Translations under genes and position numbers: made by a program
From: Mansonella perstans
Lineage: Eukaryota; Nematoda; Chromadorea; Rhabditida; Onchocercidae
DNA: 39,405 nt
Assembly: GCA_037074765.1 (NCBI GenBank)
Contig: JBAMDO010000330.1
Span: forward strand, 1-39,405
Direction: 5' to 3'
Notes under the pieces: model-generated
Told to the model about the DNA's origin: nothing
What the model saw: only the letters and a program-made list of their open reading frames with translations
Databases searched by the model: none
In this document: positions 9,401 to 22,325 of the stretch, in pieces
Position numbering within the stretch: the first letter of the stretch is position 1
How the letters are laid out: each line of letters begins with the position of its first letter

Positions 9401-12400
9401 AATAACTAAATTATTTCAGCAGTCATGCGAATAACTTGTGCAATTTTATTGTTGGGAAATATGTCCTTTACCGAAGATCGTACCTCTGATCAGGCAGTGT
9501 TGGTCGACGATAGAGGTTTTGTTTCTGTGCTTTTGATATGCTTAATATTTTAAGCATTTTTGTGTTCTCAGTATTCACTATTTTGGAATTTGCTGTGGCT
9601 GTACGATAACTTAATGATTACATTTTTTTTTTTTTCAGTTAATGATTTCTTAGTTTCAGTTGCTCAAAAAATATGTTGTTTACTTGGACTGCCAGTTTCG
9701 GATTTAACAAAAGCATTTTTGAAACCAAGGGTAAAGGTGAGTGTGGTTTTCAGATTCACCATTTGTACGTATTCATAAGCATTAAGTGTAAATGTATATA
9801 CACTGCGTATATATAGTTTAAGTAACTCATATTTCAGGTTGGTCGTGATTATGTACATAAAGCACAAACTTGTGAGCAGGTGCAGTATGCAGTCGAAGCT
9901 ATTGCAAAGGCAAGCTATGAACGAATGTTTCGGTGGCTGGTGACGCGAATCAATCGTTCTTTGGGGCGTTCAACAAACAGTGGAACAACTTTTATTGGAA
10001 TACTCGATATTGCCGGGTAAATTTTCAAAATGCTATGAATTTAATTTGCAGAATTACTTTTGATTTGATTAAGGACTTAGTCTTTTCTTTTAATACATTG
10101 AAATCAGAAGTCAAGATATCTTTGTTGATTATTATTGCTAATGGATTATCAAACATCATGGAATGTTAAGAAACATGCTAAGGAATTATCAAGATTTTAG
10201 TTTATAAATTAGAAATAGCGAAAATTTATTCAGCAGTATATTTGTAATTTGTATGCATTTATATGTATGTAAGTTAATTTTAGATTCGAAATATTTGAAT
10301 TGAACACATTCGAGCAGTTATGCATCAATTATACAAATGAAAAATTGCAACAATTATTCAATAATACAATGTTTATTTTGGAGCAAGAAGAGTATCGGAA
10401 GGAAGGAATTGAATGGAATTTTATTGATTTTGGTCTTGATTTAAAACCGACTATCGATCTGATCGAAAAGGTGAGCATTTTTAATGTATTTTGGAATATT
10501 GTCTCATTTATAAAAAGTTTGAAACAGAACAGAAATCTTGTTTGGTATTAGATTCTTAAGCAAATTTTTTTTTTATCTATTCATCAGCGATCTAAAAATA
10601 ATTTTGTAAAAATTGATATTACTGCAGTAGACATAAAACATACTTCATAAATTGAGATAGATATAAACATGCTGATGGTCGTTTCTATTGATTTAGTAGA
10701 GATCGATTATGTGCGTTAATGAATAAATTTTATTCTAATTCATGTTGATGACCATGCTTTTCTCTATTAGTTTAAAATCATGAAATGTCACTGTGAGGTC
10801 AGTGAATATCACTTAACAAAATGGAAACTTGGTAAAAGATTGTATTGTATTGTTGCGTATTTCGGGAAGTAATTTTAATTGTTTCTTAATTTTTTATAGA
10901 CATTAGGTGTTTTGTCGCTGTTGGACGAGCAATGTATATTTCCGAAGTCAACCGATAAGTCATACGTGGAAAAGCTGATTGCCAATCAGTCGAAACACCC
11001 AAAATTCATTGTACCTGAATTCAGGACAAAATCCGATTTCGCTATTCTGCACTATGCAGGACGGGTTGATTATTCTGCAGGTAATTTTTATGAGAATATC
11101 TGTAGTTCGTAAAATAATTTAAAATTTGAGCCAGAAGAATTTCACTTTCTTAGCATCACAAATTTTTCGAATAAATCAGTCAGTTTTTGTAAATTTGTAG
11201 TTTGTGTTTTTTAGACCAGTGGTTGATGAAAAATATGGACCCACTAAATGATTCGGTAGTATTTTTACTTCAGAACTCAGGGGATCAGTATGTAACAGAG
11301 ATCTGGAAGAATGGTTTGTCTATCTCTGTTTTTTCAAATAACTTTTTTATAACTGCTAATGAATGTTGAACCCGAACAATGCTTTCTGGAAGAATTATAC
11401 TACTCCACTCAATACCATCTTCAATTATGAGAACTGGAATCAATTTGTATTTTAAATTTAGATTTGAAACTCAACATCACCATTTCATCTCCGATATTAT
11501 TTTATAGCGGAATTTGCAAGCCTGGGAATGACAGATCAAACTGATTTTGTATTTGGCGCGCGAACTAAGCGGGGAATGTTTCGCACAGTAGGGCAGACAT
11601 ATAAGGAACAATTATCACGATTAATGAAAACACTGCAGAATACTTCTCCACATTTTGTTCGGTGTATTATTCCAAATCATGAGAAAAAGGTGAACATCAT
11701 TCAAAATTTTTGTACAAATCGGCATACACTGAGCCTACAAAAATGACTAGATAGTATTCTTTTTGGTTAAAGAAGAGCTTGAGGTGATCGTGTAAACAAT
11801 GGTTTTTTTAAAAAAAAAAATCATTTTGAATCACTTTTGGGATTAGTTTTATTTTTCAGGCTGGTGTCATTAATGGGACTTTGGTGCTTGAGCAACTTCG
11901 TTGTAACGGTGTTTTGGAAGGCATCCGTATCTGTCGGCAAGGATATCCAAATAGACTATCTTTTCATGATTTTCGCCAAAAATACGAGTTCCTTGTTGAT
12001 CGCGAAACCATTCCATCCGGTTTCGTGGATGGAAAGGAAACCGTTAAGTATGATTTTTTGTCAGGGCAGCAAAGTTACTTGCTTAAAGTGTTTTTTCTTC
12101 ATTTTTATTTTTAGAAATTTGCAAGCTGAGATCAAATAAATTTAGTAATAATAGAGAATACTGTTGTTTATGAACTAGATTATTTGGTTTTAGGCGGATT
12201 CTCGCTGCACTGGAAGTAGATTCAACTCTCTTTTGTATCGGTCAATCAAAAGTATTTTTCCGATCAGGTGTTATCGCTACTTTAGAAGAAATGCGTGACA
12301 GAGAGTTGCAGCGTTTTATAGTTCAGTTTCAAACCTACTGCCGTGGTTATCTTGCTCGTCGTGCTTTCAAAAAACTTTTGCAGCAGGATTCCGCGATCCG

Positions 12401-15400
12401 GATAATCCAACGGAATGGTTTAGCGTGGTCACGTTTGAAAGATTGGAGATGGTGGAGGTTGTTTGCTAAGGTTTCTTGCATTTGGGGTTCCTTTTCTTAT
12501 TTTGTAGACGGATCGCAGAATTGTTGATGGTGAAGTTTTAAGGTCAAACCTCTTTTGGAAGTTACTGCAAATGAACAGATGATAGCTACGAAGGAATCGG
12601 AATTGAAATCTTTACGGGAAATCCTGATGGAAAAGGAATATACTTTGTCAGAGTATGCGACTCGTATTGAACAGGTAAGTTTTTGGCTTTTTATTTGAAT
12701 GCGGAAAGTGCGATAGTAGACTAGCTACTCCTTTTTTTGGAGAATATGTATTTTAATTTGTCGATGCATGTACAGATATTCAAAAAGTTTTGCATATTTT
12801 CCGCAGACTTATTTTAGATTGGTAAAAAGGAACCTTGGACTCTTTTTTCAAAATTTTCTAGCTAACGAATGATCGCGCTGAATTACAAAAATTACTGGAA
12901 CTTGAAAACGTTGAAAAAACGGAAATAGAAGATATGAGGGATCAACTGGTGTCCATGAAATTGCAGCTAGAGAAACAAGTCGAAATTTTCAGACAGAAAT
13001 TTGAGGAAAAGGAAGCAGAATGTATTTCTGTTTCTGCGGAATGTAAAAAGTTAAAAGTATCTTTTTGTTTCTAATATCGAGATTTTTTAATGTGAATATT
13101 TTGATTTTTCACTCTTTGTTTGCAAAAAATACGCAGTTCCGTGTCATCCGAATTCTTGGTTTACAATAGGAAAACAAGTGTGGCTTATTTCAGTTTTTTT
13201 CTTTAAAAAGATTTTATTTTTAAAGCGTATATTTTTGTCATACCTTTTTTTAGGATGATGTAACAACTCTTAGAACTCAATTTCGAATGGGAAATGAAAA
13301 ATACGAACAACTACAGTTATCTTACGTTTCCGCTGATCAGAATTTAAAAAGTATTATCGCAGAGAAGGATCGATTTTTTGAAACAAATGAAAAGGTTGGC
13401 TTAATTTACAATTTGAAAAATCTATAGAAGCTCTGATCTTAACTGTTTACTCCTTTCTTCAGATGGTGAAGGAAAAAGAATTGCTTGAGAAAAGACTTAC
13501 AGCTGCTACTGAAAAAATTGTTGCCGAAGAAGAACGAAATCGGCAGAATGACAAATTAAGAGCGAAATTGGAAGCAAAAATAGCAGATTACGAAGAGGAG
13601 AATAAAAAGATTAGGAAGGTTAGCAAAGCGATAGTAACCAGAAGTTTCTCCTTTATATCCTATCGTGTTGCAGTGATCTATGTTTCCTTATTTGAATAAA
13701 TTTATTACTCCAGATTTAGATGGCTTTCTACTAAAAGAATATAAAATTAGTTTTTAGATATTGTTTTTAAAGTAATACAGTTGATGTTTTATTTCTGTAG
13801 AATTTAAACTGTCTTAGGAAGTATCTTTTTATGTGATTTTACTTTGATTCAGCACATTGAAACAGCAGAAGCAGTAAGCCAAAAACTTACCACAGAAATG
13901 CGAGATGTTCAGAATGAAAGAGAAGAACTGTTAAGAAAGCTAAACGAGATAAGTTCTCTGCTTCAAAAGAAAGATGAAGAATTCATTGCTACTCTTGCAC
14001 GGTACCCTATGCATTTAATTTTTTAATGCATTTAATCAAATTATTGTTCAAATTAAATTATCACAGCTTAAGTGTTTTAGGATGGCTTCATTTTCTTTTT
14101 CTCCGCTGTAATGCTTACTTATTCATTTCTTTTTTCTTCCTAGTTCTACTCGTCATTTTTAGTTTGAAATTTCTGACTTTGTTCATTTCGGATTTTGGTT
14201 ATTTAATGATCACATATTTATGTGTTTTTTAGCTGTGATGAAGAGCAGTCAGAAAAACAAAGTTTGATGAAGCAGATAAAAGAATTAGTATTAGAATTGC
14301 AAGAACTTAAAGAAGATTTGGAAAATGAAAAGAATTTGAGGTAAGAATTTGATTCTTCAGCGATTGGAATTTGTTTAAAGGAAAACATTTTTTGAGTTTT
14401 AGTTCAAGTAAAATTATTCAAATTTTTAGAAACTTATCCACTCTTAATAAATTCAAAAGATTTTGAACTCAGAAATGAAGCAATTTTAAATTTCTCGTCT
14501 ACACTTTTTGCAGGATAAAATCAGAAAAGGGACAGCGAAATTTCATTGAAGAGTTAGAAGCTTTGAAGCAAGAGCTAATGGAATCACAAGATAAAACACA
14601 AGCTAATATGGAATTGCGGACTGAACGCGAGAAACAGTATTTATCGATCAAAGTGCGTTCATTTATCTGGTTTAAAAGTTTCATTTAAGCGAAAAAAATT
14701 TACGAAATGTAAACTGCATCAATAGCTAGGTCGATATATTTGAAACTCGAAGGGAACTTGGTAAGTCGCTGTATGAATTCATTTTCAAAATTTACAGAAG
14801 CAGCTTGAAGAAACAACAACACAGAACGAACAACATGTTGCAGAGTTGAAGGCTAAGCATTCACAACAGTTGGATTCTGTTAGAGTCGAGAATGAACAAT
14901 TAAAAAAACAAATGCAACAGGTTCCCTCTACATATGCGTTATCATCGCATATATTTTTTTTTAAGGCTTTTATATGCATTTGATTCCGGCTTATCGAAAT
15001 TTTCATGATTAAAACCAATTTAAACAACATGTAAAATACTTCATTCTTATATGTTTTAGATGATCAAAACAAAGAATCGCATAGAAAATGAATTGCAAGA
15101 GAAAATTGCTATGATTCAGCGAAATCAGTCTGCTTGCTTGGAAATTGAACGAAAAAGGAAGAACGCTGAAAATTTGTTAAATGAATGGCAAACGAAAGCT
15201 CAAGAAGCTGAGAAAAATACTGCCGAATTAAAGACTACATTGACAAAAGTGAGTGACTCTTTTATAAATTAGCATTTACTAGAAATCCTTGGATAGTAAT
15301 GCCGAAGATTATCGAATAACAACACAATCACATTTGTTCTGCAATGGCGTATATATTTCCTTTCATAATATGATATACATGAATGAATGAATTTATTGGT

Positions 15401-18400
15401 TTTTTGTTTTCTTTTTTTGTGTACTGATTAGATTTCTGTATGGGATCTATTTTCTTGTAATTTCAGGTGCAGTCAGAGATTGAAAGACTTACTAAGGAAC
15501 TAGAAAACAGTGAAAATGTTGTGCTAGTTTTGCACAAGAAAGTGGCAGCTGCAGAGGCGCAGGTCAGTGTCTAAAATTATTTGTCTTAGTTTCAACTTTG
15601 CTTTTTACTTTGTTTTCAGATCACTGATTTGAGCGATGCAGCTAATGTGGAAAAGTCTCAAAATGAAGCATTTCGAGTGAAGCTAAGAACTCAAGATGAT
15701 GAATTAGAAAAGTTGTTAGAAAGCAAAGAGCGTAATGAATTTGCGATTCAGAAATATGAAAAGGTTTGATATTGTTTATTTGGGAATTTGACTGGGGCTG
15801 TAATTTACAATGGCACAATAGCTAGCCTTTGAACTATTCAACTTATAAAGAAAGAAGCGACAGAAGACTAAAAGTTCCAAGATTATGTTCGTCAGTGGAT
15901 TCTGAAAATTCTGATTATTTAAATACTAATTAAATTTCTTTCTTCTCTTCATTTCGTTAAGGGATGAGTATTACACAGAAAAAAATCTTGCAGGAAATAA
16001 ATTCTCTGAAGCAGGAATTGACTGATGCAAAAAGGAAGACTGATGAAAAGCTTCTTCTACAAACAGAAGAGTTGCGTAAAAAGCTGACGAAAGAAATGGA
16101 AGCTTGTAAGAAGGAGCTAGAACAAAGTGAGTATGCTCGTGTTCGAAGTGAGAAGGCAAAAGAAAAATTAATGCAGGAGGTAAGATTACCTCTTTCATAG
16201 GCCATACTGATGCACTTAATCAATTCCAAAATTTTTCAATATATAGTGCTGGATTTAGATTTCACTATTTATTATTGCGTCCGTCCTTGTTTTCATTGTA
16301 GTGAATAACAACATAGGTTTGATTCGAAAAAAAATATATTTAATAGAAACTCTAGAATTTTCGGTTTTTTATTTAAATTAGAACCTTAGGCTGTTATTGA
16401 TAAAACTCGTTTAATGGCCAATTACAAGCTCGTCTCTATAGATGGAAGAAAATGAATTAGATTTTGATTGCTTACTGCAAATTTTCAGTTGTGCATGAAA
16501 ATTGATGTTCTTATAAAAATTTTTCAATTAGATTTGAGTCAGGCTATAGATGTGGGATAGCCAAAGTTTCTTTTTTTTTTTAAATGCTTCTCTTTGAATA
16601 TCAGCGAAATTTATTCTAGATATTTTAGCGGAATTTTTTTGAATTGAATGTTGGTTGATCTTTTCTACATGTACTGTCCTCCTTTAAATCCACTGAAGTG
16701 TGTCGGTTTTCTTTCTTGAATACTACTGACAGCCTGGAGTCGAAAAAAACGAATCCATACCTGATGTTTATTTTAAGACTGTAGTTTCTGTTTGTAAAGT
16801 TTTGTGAGACGTGTCTTTTTTTAGAACGAAGATATGTTAAACCAGCTGAATAAAATGCGGTTTACTATGCGTGAAATGGAGAAAAAACAACGAAAATTTG
16901 ATCAAGTGCTTGAGGGAGAAAAGTCAAGTGTGGTAAAAATTAGTATGGAACGCGATAAACTTGCGCAAGAGGTATTACCCGAAATTATTCTAAGGAAAAT
17001 TTTGTAGTTTCTAAAGAATTAATAATTATCTTGATTGCTTAAAGGTTCGTGATCATGAGTCAAATGCATTGGTGATAGCGAAAGAAACTCATATTCTTAA
17101 AAGTCGAATTGCCGAATTGGAAAACATTCGGAATACACTGCAATTGGATCTTGATAATGCTGTAAATTTTCGTTTTATTTTTACAGATCAAGTGATGCAA
17201 AAAATTTTTCAGTTATATAACTTTCAATTTATAAATATTTGTTCTTGTTCATTTGGCGTTCTATCCGATTGCCCAATTTCAGGTTACCATGAAAGACGAT
17301 ACTGGTCGCAGTATTTTGGAGCTTGATCGAATGAAGCGGCAATTAGAAGCTGAATTGGCAAATGCAAAAGAGACGATCATCGAGCTAGAAGATAACCTGC
17401 AGCTTACCGAAGATGCAAAACTACGGTTAGATGTGACGCTACAGGCGTTAAATGCCGAGCTGGAAAAAGTTCGCAATGATAAAGAGCGAGAGGATGACGA
17501 ACGGCGTAAACTGATGCAACGAAAGGTATTTGAAATTCAATTTAAAATGGGAGATTGAGAAAATTAGAAACGTGTTGAAAATTTTATAGCAATTTAATAT
17601 CTTCAAAGAATTTGGATTATTGAAAATTTGTTGTCAGCTTAGTGACCTGGAAAGTGAATTGGAATCGGAACGTCGCAGTAAGTTAACTGTGATACAACAA
17701 AAGCGCATATTGGAAGCTGATTTGCATCATTCGCTGGAACAAATGGAAACTATTACTACCCAAAAAGAAGAATTTGCAAGGCAGCTTCGGAAATGCACTT
17801 TACATTTGAAAGATTTGCAATTAGAATTGGGAGAATCGAAAGACGCCAAAGATGCGGCATTACTGCGGATACGAGATATGGAGAAAAGGTAAAAACAAAC
17901 ATTTTTGGATCGTAAGAAATAAAAATTAATCGAGTCCGAATTTCTGAATTATTTCGTTTGCTTGGACTGAAATGTTTCCATCAGCACTTTCAAGAGCTTA
18001 TGGCATGTCTTTTCACTATTTTTAATCAGTGGATGCAATTATTAGATATTTTTTGAAGATTGAAGTCGTTGGAAGATGACTTGGCGAAAGCATCGGAAGC
18101 AAATATGCAATTAATCGCGGATAAGCGGCGCGCAGAAAGAGAAAGGGATGATGCTCTCGAAGAGCTTGGTTTTAAAAGTGGTTTGATAAGTGCTGAAGAA
18201 AAGAAGAAACTGGAAACGAAAATTTATGAACTGGAGGAGCTGCTTGAAGAAGAACAGAACAACACCGAAGTGGGTAACGAAAAACTCAAAAGAGCTCAAA
18301 TTCAGGTATTTCATGGAATTGATAAAATATCATTGTAAATGAGGATTGAATGCCGTATTCCTGTTTTCTTTTGTAGATTTCTCAAAATATATTTCTATTG

Positions 18401-20016
18401 CTGTCCGGGAATACATCCTTTGTATTGTTGATTGGTATTGCACTGCTGATTTGCAGTTAAGTTTGAGCAAAAAATTTGCAGCTGGAAACTTTGACAACAG
18501 AATTAGCAGCTGAACGTTCGTTATGTGAAAAGTTAGAAACGGATAAGCAAAACTTTGAAAAACAATGTAAAGATCTAAAAGTAACAGTAAGTTTCTTGCT
18601 GATTATCTTTGCCAAATATATTTATCAAAAATTCGAATTGTTTTGTCAAATTAAATTTTAGTTAGAAGAAATGACAAATGACATACGGACACGTAATCGA
18701 GGACAGATTGCTGCATTAGAAGCGAAACTTCATGAAGCAAGCCAACAATGTGCTCAAATGGAACAAGAACGAAATATAGCTAATCGACAGGTTTTTTTTT
18801 ACTTACTTTTTGAAGCTTGTCCGGAAACGTTCTTGGTATTTAACTAGTTGTTCCATTTTGTCAATGTGATATCCCTGAATTGGATAGCACTGTTTTTTTA
18901 TCAAGTTTTTTTAAGTATTTTTATTTCTTCATATTGAATTTTGATAAAAAAATGGACCATATCACAAGTAGCATGTTAAAATTGATATGTATCTTCTGTT
19001 TATGAACAACTGATCAAGTCTCGCATAAGGCTGTTGTCTGTTGACTTGCTTGTCGTAAATAATAAACTATTGCTGCACTCAGTTTTTTGCCGAATTTTTA
19101 GCACCGACTCTATTATGACTTTTTTAAATGCCGAGCATTGCAGATTCGACGTGTGGAGAAGAAATTAAATGATACAATGATGATGAGCGAAGAAGACAGA
19201 CGACACATAGAACAATTGAAGGAAGCCGTGAGCTTAAGTTTGATGCAAAAGAAATTCAATAAATTTAACTTATTATGGATTTGGAGTATTTAATCTTTTT
19301 TAAAACTGCAAAGCTCAAATATATTTTTGTTAATCTATATAGCGAATGATTATTATAGGCAGATCGTGCAATGACACAACATCGTGATATGCGTCGAAAA
19401 ATGGAAGATTTAGAAGGCGAAGTTAATCGTGAGCGATCGAAATGTCGACAGTTGCAAAGAAGTATTGATGATCTGAGTGAAGTTAATGAAGCACTAACTC
19501 GAGAAAATGCGCAGTTAAAAAGCTTAACAGCAGTTGCACGACGGTCTAGACTCAGTCGAGCAAGCACTTCACGCTTTGGAAGTAAGTGTAAAAAAATGCA
19601 GATCAGCAAAGTATTAGAACTGAACCTGATTATCTTGTTCTGACATTGGAAATTATTTTCTATATAATGTTAAAGTTAGACATGAAAGGTTCAAATATGT
19701 GGATTGATGGGGCGAAGTTTCTTAACCGTAAATGATCTAATTAAAAAACCAATCAATTGAAACCATTTTTTCGCGTAGCTGTACTGTTATACTCTAAATT
19801 CTACTGTAATGAATGGCTAAGTGAATCATCGACAATTTCGCTTTTTTGTTTTTGAAGCTGTATCGCTGATTTGAGTTTTATTATTTAGGTGAAACAGACA
19901 GTACTGGACGTGGTGCTAGAAGTTTTGGTGGTGATAGTACCGATTTATTGCGGCCAAATTCAGGTTCAACAGCTGGTTCTGGAACTGGAGATGATCCGGA
20001 TCTCACTGCTAGTTGA
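6405..20016 (+). CDS. nmy: Non-muscle myosin II heavy chain (complete, 39 exons, 1990 aa)
   Basis: Actin-based motor of the cell cortex: ATP hydrolysis by the head drives contraction once rods assemble into bipolar filaments. Exons: 6405-6506, 6967-7158, 7264-7423, 7523-7665, 7908-7964, 8107-8199, 8536-8698, 9027-9170, 9420-9515, 9639-9736, 9838-10016, 10284-10470, 10900-11080, 11215-11313, 11508-11689, 11860-12047, 12194-12470, 12543-12674, 12862-13056, 13254-13394, 13463-13618, 13853-14001, 14233-14340, 14514-14652, 14798-14920, 15060-15248, 15467-15562, 15620-15763, 15994-16179, 16825-16971, 17045-17161, 17283-17525, 17638-17888, 18059-18305, 18482-18586, 18662-18790, 19144-19227, 19359-19581, 19889-20016. 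They total 5973 nt with all phases agreeing. Seen: SH3-like VWVP at the start, P-loop GESGAGKT (162-169), switch I NDNSSR, switch II DIAGFE (~473), SH2/SH1 Cys707/Cys717, two IQ motifs (~788-840), then coiled coil to ~1925 and a Ser/Gly tail. It resembles NM-II/NMY rather than sarcomeric myosin; I cannot decide between nmy-1 and nmy-2 orthology. Confidence 0.95.
7908..7964 (+). other. nmy: 57-nt symmetric exon in myosin loop 1
   Basis: This exon is flanked by CAATTCAG and GTATGT and encodes 19 residues, mostly Ser, Leu, Pro and Thr ([12 protein letters not shown]). It lies between SVARSPGK and GQLEDQLL, that is in loop 1 near the nucleotide pocket. Both borders are phase 0, so it can be included or skipped without changing the frame. 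Loop 1 is an established alternative-splicing site in vertebrate non-muscle IIB and smooth-muscle myosins. Confidence 0.7.
11860..12470 (+). other. nmy: Myosin converter, SH1/SH2 and lever-arm exons
   Basis: Exons 16 and 17 encode the reactive-thiol helix ([17 protein letters not shown]), the converter (SKVFFRSGV) and two light-chain-binding motifs, [14 protein letters not shown] and [15 protein letters not shown]. The lever arm closes with [14 protein letters not shown], which is strongly class-II. The two motifs imply one essential and one regulatory light chain; phosphorylation of the latter is the usual switch for this class. Confidence 0.9.
12543..19581 (+). other. nmy: Myosin coiled-coil rod
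   Basis: Twenty-one exons, all in frame, encode about 1080 residues dominated by Glu, Lys, Gln, Leu and Arg with heptad spacing and essentially no proline. Segments align to known rod sequence, including [24 protein letters not shown] and [13 protein letters not shown]. The rod ends around [18 protein letters not shown], where a basic Ser-rich non-helical tail begins. That tail is the usual place for phosphorylation controlling filament assembly. Confidence 0.92.
16180..16824 (+). other. nmy: Myosin intron 29 (645 nt, one of the larger introns)
   Basis: The intron runs from GTAAGA to a TTTTTTTAG acceptor. No open frame, repeat or RNA gene stands out in it. Most myosin introns are shorter than 450 bases. 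Confidence 0.6.
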
Positions 20017-20308
20017 TTCAGCTTAAATTTTTGTTTTTTGTTTCACTTGCTTTCTGTAATTATTACCAGTTCTCTGGATGAATCCTGAGTCTTTTTTCAA
20101 TTTCACGGAGGAAAAACTTGGTGACTTTCCATCGAGGATGTTATTTATTGTTTGCAGTAGAGCGAAATCTGTTTCGTAGAATTCTAGCATGTTATAGTCA
20201 TACCAGCCCAGTTCATCCATCTTAATTTGCATGTAAAGTACAGGTTCTTTTAGTTTTAATTAGTACGATTTTTCTGTGATATAATTTTCAACCGTCCACA
20301 CAAATGTA

Positions 20309-20314
20309 AATAAA
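20309..20314 (+). terminator. nmy: Candidate poly(A) signal of the myosin gene
   Basis: AATAAA about 290 bases after the myosin stop codon at 20014-20016, on the coding strand in AT-rich DNA. It is the first good match downstream. Confidence 0.45.
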
Positions 20315-20319
20315 AGCAG

Positions 20320-22325
20320 TAGATATTGATGTATCATTCCTTGAATGGAGAAGGAAAAGATGTTAACTCCTTTTTTATATTATCAGTTCTTTGAGTGGTT
20401 CTTTTTCGTCTTGGGTGTTTAAGAGATGGCTTTTGCAGGTTTTTGTCGTGGATCGAGAAAATTCGAAATGTTAATTATTTTATCGGTGACAAGGACTAAT
20501 AACTTGTTAGAAAATGAAAAGTGACTCTTACTAATATCGTCAAGGAGGACAATGTTCTGAAGTGTGAAGCAAATTAATCCTTTTGGAATTTACTTCCACT
20601 CGCTAACTTTTGGTTTTGAGCAGATCTTCGAAAATTTTTTTTCTTATGTTTTTTTTCTTATTTATGAATTTCCGATAGTTTCTGTTATTAAGGAGATTAA
20701 GGGCGCGCTTATTGTTGATGTAGTTAGCTATTTATTTTGTACTTCAGATTCAAGATGCTAGGTTTTTTTTGATCTCTGAAATTCAGAAATGATACTGATT
20801 TCGTTCTTGACTATTTATTGATCATGTTTCGTGTTTGTTCTTTACAATACTTTGCATAATTTTTTTTGTTGTTTTCCACTTAATTTATATTCCAGCGGGT
20901 AATGCTTTATTTTCAGTAGCTTTATTCTCAGTTGTTTTTTAGCATTTCGTAGCGGATTGCTTGTTGATGAAGTGTTGAGATCCTGAATTTTACTCATTGG
21001 TGTTAATATATATTGTATGGAAGGCGAAATTACGGTTTTTTCACAAAAAAACATTCCATTAGTTTTTATTTCTGCTCGCTTATTCTAGTTTACTCTGCAT
21101 AAATATTGCAGATAAATTCACTTCAAATGAGTGCGATTTGTTAATATTTCAGAAGTGTTTCAAATTGAGCATAGATAAAAAGAATATTCTTTTTTTTTTT
21201 TTTTCAGAAAGCATCTATCAGACGTTTCTAGTCAGAGTCAGCCATGGCTCTTGAAACATCGGAAATTTCATCACAGATTAAGTTTATGATTGAATTTCTG
21301 ACTTATATTCAAGCTAATCATAGCTCACTACAAATGATTTTTTGCAAGGAAATATTTTTATTTTTCAAGATGTCTTTGCAAAACCTATTTCAAATAAGTC
21401 CAATTCTGTTTCGCAGAATTTTCCACTTATTTTTGTTAAGTTTAGTTATCATTACAACGAAAAATACTACAGAAATTCAGATTTTACGACTCTGTAGTTT
21501 GATATACAGTTGCTAAGCAAAAGTTTTCTAATAGCATCATTTATTAAAATTGCTTTTGACCCGCAATTATTTATTGCTCTGAACCATTAACGGATAGTTT
21601 GATCCGTAAAAATTTCAGTTCATTAAAAAAGAATTTTACTAGGATGCAGATTCATTGTCCAAAACTTTAACAAGTCAATGATTCATTGTCCAAATTTAAC
21701 AAATCAATGCTTTAAAAAATTGATCGGAGGTTAGCATACTGATTAGCAGATTTCGAATTCAATTTTGTTATATGTTGTTGATGCTTTAATTAATTAGTGC
21801 TTTAATCAGTTAGTACTTCAAAGCTTCAATCATTAGTATTTTAGTTAGCACAAAATAATGTTGGGCTTTAGTTTTTTCCTTTTTTTTCAACGGAGAAAAA
21901 TTTCTGAGGATTAGATGCATTGTTTAATAGAGCCGAATCGATGAGATCGGTTCATCGTCATATGCGTTGACTAAAAATGTTAAAAAATGTCATTTAATTT
22001 TTCTATAAAAGTCAAGTGTCATTTTAAAGGATAAGTGAAATATTTACAAATTTCAAATAATTGAACTGAACCAGCAGCAATAGTTGGCTAATAATTATAA
22101 GAAATACCAAAAAAAACAATGACATTAATATTTTATTGCATTAGGCAGATCAAATGAATTGATAATTAATGAGATAACAGTGATAATGGATGATAGTGTA
22201 TTAATCAAAGAAGGAATTTTGCGTGCTTTTGCAGTTTATAATTTAAATTGTATTTTTTGATTCTTCCGGTTTTGACGACAACGATGATGTTGCAAGTTTG
22301 ATCATAGAGCGCAGTGGTTGGACGT
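20320..22325. other. Intergenic region after the myosin gene
   Basis: Two kilobases of AT-rich DNA with no gene I can support. Present are a doubled ~30-bp segment around 21647-21715 (ATTCATTGTCCAAA ... AACAARTCAATG), a poly-T acceptor-like site at 21189-21206 before GCCATGG, and a minus-strand AATAAA (22132-22137) that fits the gene ending at 22326. Confidence 0.5.
22132..22137 (-). terminator. Candidate poly(A) signal of the 199-aa gene
   Basis: TTTATT on the plus strand, which is AATAAA on the coding strand, 189 bases beyond the stop codon at 22326-22328. Confidence 0.4.

Noticed and set aside
15957..16229. Long minus-strand frames opposite rod exon 29
   Set aside because: They are mirror frames of heptad-repeat coding sequence, which often stay open by codon bias.
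19265..19609. 114-codon minus-strand frame
   Set aside because: Antisense to the last rod exon of the myosin, with no family resemblance.
20023..20232. 69-codon minus-strand frame in the myosin 3' UTR
   Set aside because: No splice or start context, no recognisable domain, and it lies in the transcribed 3' UTR of the myosin.
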